NCBI GenBank assembly: GCA_035624355.1
Contig: DASPRQ010000097.1
Coordinates: 1 to 6,436, forward strand
Direction: 5' to 3'
DNA from: Usitatibacter sp035624355
Lineage (GTDB): Bacteria; Pseudomonadota; Gammaproteobacteria; Burkholderiales; Usitatibacteraceae
DNA: 6,436 bases
Shown here: positions 5,157-6,436 of the stretch, piece after piece
Layout: every line of letters begins with the position of its first letter
Position numbering within the stretch: position 1 is the stretch's first letter
Program-made: the position numbers and the translations under genes
The notes under the pieces: model-generated
The model's database searches: none
What the model saw: the letters and a program-made list of their open reading frames with translations, nothing else
Told to the model about the DNA's origin: nothing

Positions 5157-6053
5157 TCAGTGCCGCATCGCGGCGAGCCGCGTGCGCGCCTTTCCCGCCG
5201 CGTCCGAGGACGGATAGCGCGCGATGATGTCCTCGAGGGTGTTGCGGGCGCTGCCGTTGTCGCCCTGCTCGGCCTGCATCGCCGCCACGGCGAGCAGCGC
5301 GTCGGGGGCCTTCGGCGACTGCGGGTGCTTCGCGAGCAGCTCCTGCTGCGCGTCGAGCGCGTGCCGGTAGTCCTTCATGTTCGCGTAGCTGATCCCGATC
5401 CAGTAGAGCGCGTTCGGCGCGAGCGCGCTGTCGGGATAGTCCTTGAGGAACGCGCGGAACGCGTCGACCGCCGAGGAGAAATCGTTGCGGCGGAAGAGGT
5501 TCGAAGCGGCGTCGTAGGCCTTCGATTCCCGCGCCTGCTCGTCGCGGCTCGCCACGCGCGGCGGCGGGGTGCCGGAGGCGGGGACCGCGGCGCCGGCCGG
5601 CGGCGGCGCGGATCCGGCATCGGGCGGAGCGGCGCCGAGCGGCCCGCTCGCGCCGCCCGCTGCGGCCGCGCCCTCGACGCGCTTCAGGCGCGAGTCGAGG
5701 TCCAGGTAGAAATCGCGCTGGCGCTTCTGCAGCTGCTGGTTCTCGTTCTCGAGCACCTCGATCTGGCCGCGCAGCTTCGCGATCTGCTGGTTCAGCTGGT
5801 CGATCTGCTCGACGAGCTGCACCACGCCGATGTTGCGGAGCTGCTGCTCGAGCTTGGCGATCCGCGCCTCGTTGTCCTTGCCCTGCTGCGAGAGCTCCTG
5901 GCGCAGCATGTCGATGCGGCGACGGGCCTCGTCGTCGTCGAAGAGGCCCGCGCGCGCCCCGGTGGCCGCGCCGAAGGCGAGGGCCGCGAGGGCCACCCGC
6001 CAGGCGAGCGCGCCACGCGCCCTAGTACTCGCCCGCGTACTTGATGTCGTCAC
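5157..6053 (-). CDS. cpoB: Cell division coordinator CpoB (YbgF), Tol-Pal associated
   Basis: This periplasmic protein links the Tol-Pal machine to septal peptidoglycan synthesis. From the GTG start at 6053 it has 298 residues. Its order of parts is a signal peptide with an Arg-bearing start and core AWRVALAALAFG, cut after ARA before GLFDDDE. A long coiled-coil segment rich in Gln, Leu and Glu follows (about residues 42-127) and acts in oligomerisation. Next come an Ala/Pro/Gly linker (about 128-167) and a C-terminal TPR region. The TPR region includes FLKDYPDSALAPNALYWIG, LLAKHPQSPKAPDALL and IIARYPSSDAAGKARTRL, which closely mirror E. coli CpoB. The start is uncertain. ATG at 6083 would overlap pal by 62 bp, GTG at 6053 by 32 bp, and GTG at 5996 would not overlap but leaves a signal peptide with no basic residue. 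None has a clear ribosome-binding site. It sits directly between pal and queC. Confidence 0.93.
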   Translation of the reverse strand: MTTSSTRASTRARGALAWRVALAALAFGAATGARAGLFDDDEARRRIDMLRQELSQQGKDNEARIAKLEQQLRNIGVVQLVEQIDQLNQQIAKLRGQIEVLENENQQLQKRQRDFYLDLDSRLKRVEGAAAAGGASGPLGAAPPDAGSAPPPAGAAVPASGTPPPRVASRDEQARESKAYDAASNLFRRNDFSSAVDAFRAFLKDYPDSALAPNALYWIGISYANMKDYRHALDAQQELLAKHPQSPKAPDALLAVAAMQAEQGDNGSARNTLEDIIARYPSSDAAGKARTRLAAMRH

Positions 6054-6435
6054 GGCGGTTCTTCGCCCAGGAGGCCTCGTCATGCCCCGGCGCGACGGGC
6101 TTCTCCTCGCCGAAGCTGATGGTCTCGATGTGCGAGTCGGGCACGCCCAGCACGGTCATGATCTTCTTCACCGCCTCGGCGCGGCGCTGGCCCAGCGCGA
6201 GGTTGTACTCGCGGCTGCCGCGCTCGTCGCAGTTGCCCTCGATGCGGGCACGTGCGTCGGCATGCTCGGTCATGTAGCGCGCGTGCGCCTCGATGAGCGG
6301 CCGGTACTCGTCCTTCACGACGTTGGAGTCGAAGTCGAAGTAGACGCTGCGCTTCGAGAGGATGCTGTTGGGATCGGTGAGCGGGTTGCCGGTGACGGTC
6401 GAGCTCGCCGCCGGCGTGGTGGTCGATCCCGTTCC
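6022..6435 (-). CDS. pal: Peptidoglycan-associated lipoprotein Pal (5' end outside window)
   Basis: The visible 137 codons run from the window edge to the TAG stop; the signal peptide and lipidated Cys lie beyond position 6436. Pal is an outer-membrane lipoprotein whose OmpA-like domain binds meso-diaminopimelate in peptidoglycan and also TolB. A low-complexity Thr/Ser/Ala linker (visible residues 1-22) precedes the OmpA-like domain, which starts at SVYFDFDS. The binding core is IEGNCDERGSREYNLALGQRRAEAVKK, with the conserved Asp and Arg of the DERG motif. The C-terminal ISFGEEKPVAPGHDEASWAKNRRDDIKY is characteristic of Pal. An internal GTG at 6318 is not the start, because conserved Pal sequence continues upstream of it to the window edge. 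cpoB follows and probably overlaps its 3' end. tolB would be expected just upstream, outside the window. Confidence 0.97.
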   Translation of the reverse strand, partial: GTGSTTTPAASSTVTGNPLTDPNSILSKRSVYFDFDSNVVKDEYRPLIEAHARYMTEHADARARIEGNCDERGSREYNLALGQRRAEAVKKIMTVLGVPDSHIETISFGEEKPVAPGHDEASWAKNRRDDIKYAGEY

Positions 6436-6436
6436 G

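Noticed and set aside
4193..6044. Plus-strand open frames antisense to queC, cpoB and pal
   Set aside because: They mirror real genes with strong family motifs on the minus strand and have compositions typical of GC-rich shadows.

Overview
The window is a GC-rich, densely packed stretch of ordinary bacterial chromosome. A TonB-dependent receptor, a Tol-Pal envelope operon with Pal and CpoB, and a lipoprotein with a BamE/SmpA-like fold point to a Gram-negative proteobacterium. The Pal C-terminus and the tol-pal to queC gene order look most like Betaproteobacteria. That placement is an inference from protein style, not from a search.

Layout. Positions 2-145 (+) hold the last 47 codons of a TonB-dependent outer-membrane receptor, closed by a strong intrinsic terminator at 170-193. 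Next, thyA (221-1015) and folA (1018-1512) lie on the + strand 2 bp apart. They form a dTMP/tetrahydrofolate module: ThyA oxidises methylene-tetrahydrofolate to dihydrofolate and FolA reduces it back. Converging on folA from the minus strand is a small lipoprotein with a duplicated BamE/SmpA-like motif (1527-2018). A 150-bp divergent gap separates it from an NAD(P)-binding extended/atypical SDR (2169-3107, +), which is followed by a hairpin.

A tRNA-Lys(UUU) gene with encoded CCA lies on the minus strand at 3149-3224, with a near-consensus sigma70 promoter at 3238-3267. The rest of the window is minus strand. In transcription order it holds pal (6436-6022, 5' end outside the window), cpoB (start near 6053, overlapping pal), queC (5146-4469, 10 bp after cpoB), and a YeeE/YedE-family transporter, probably a thiosulfate importer (4407-3286).

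Functional picture. pal and cpoB are the distal part of the Tol-Pal operon, which couples outer-membrane constriction to septal peptidoglycan synthesis. queC makes preQ0 for queuosine in tRNA and is a frequent neighbour of this operon. The YeeE/YedE gene has its own strong ribosome-binding site and lies 61 bp beyond queC. No stretch over 300 bp lacks a gene. I see no mobile element, CRISPR array, phage gene or defence system, and no convincing new multi-gene system. The points worth a second look are the replaced catalytic Tyr/Lys in the SDR, the uncertain overlapping cpoB start, and the thyA promoter set against or inside the upstream terminator.
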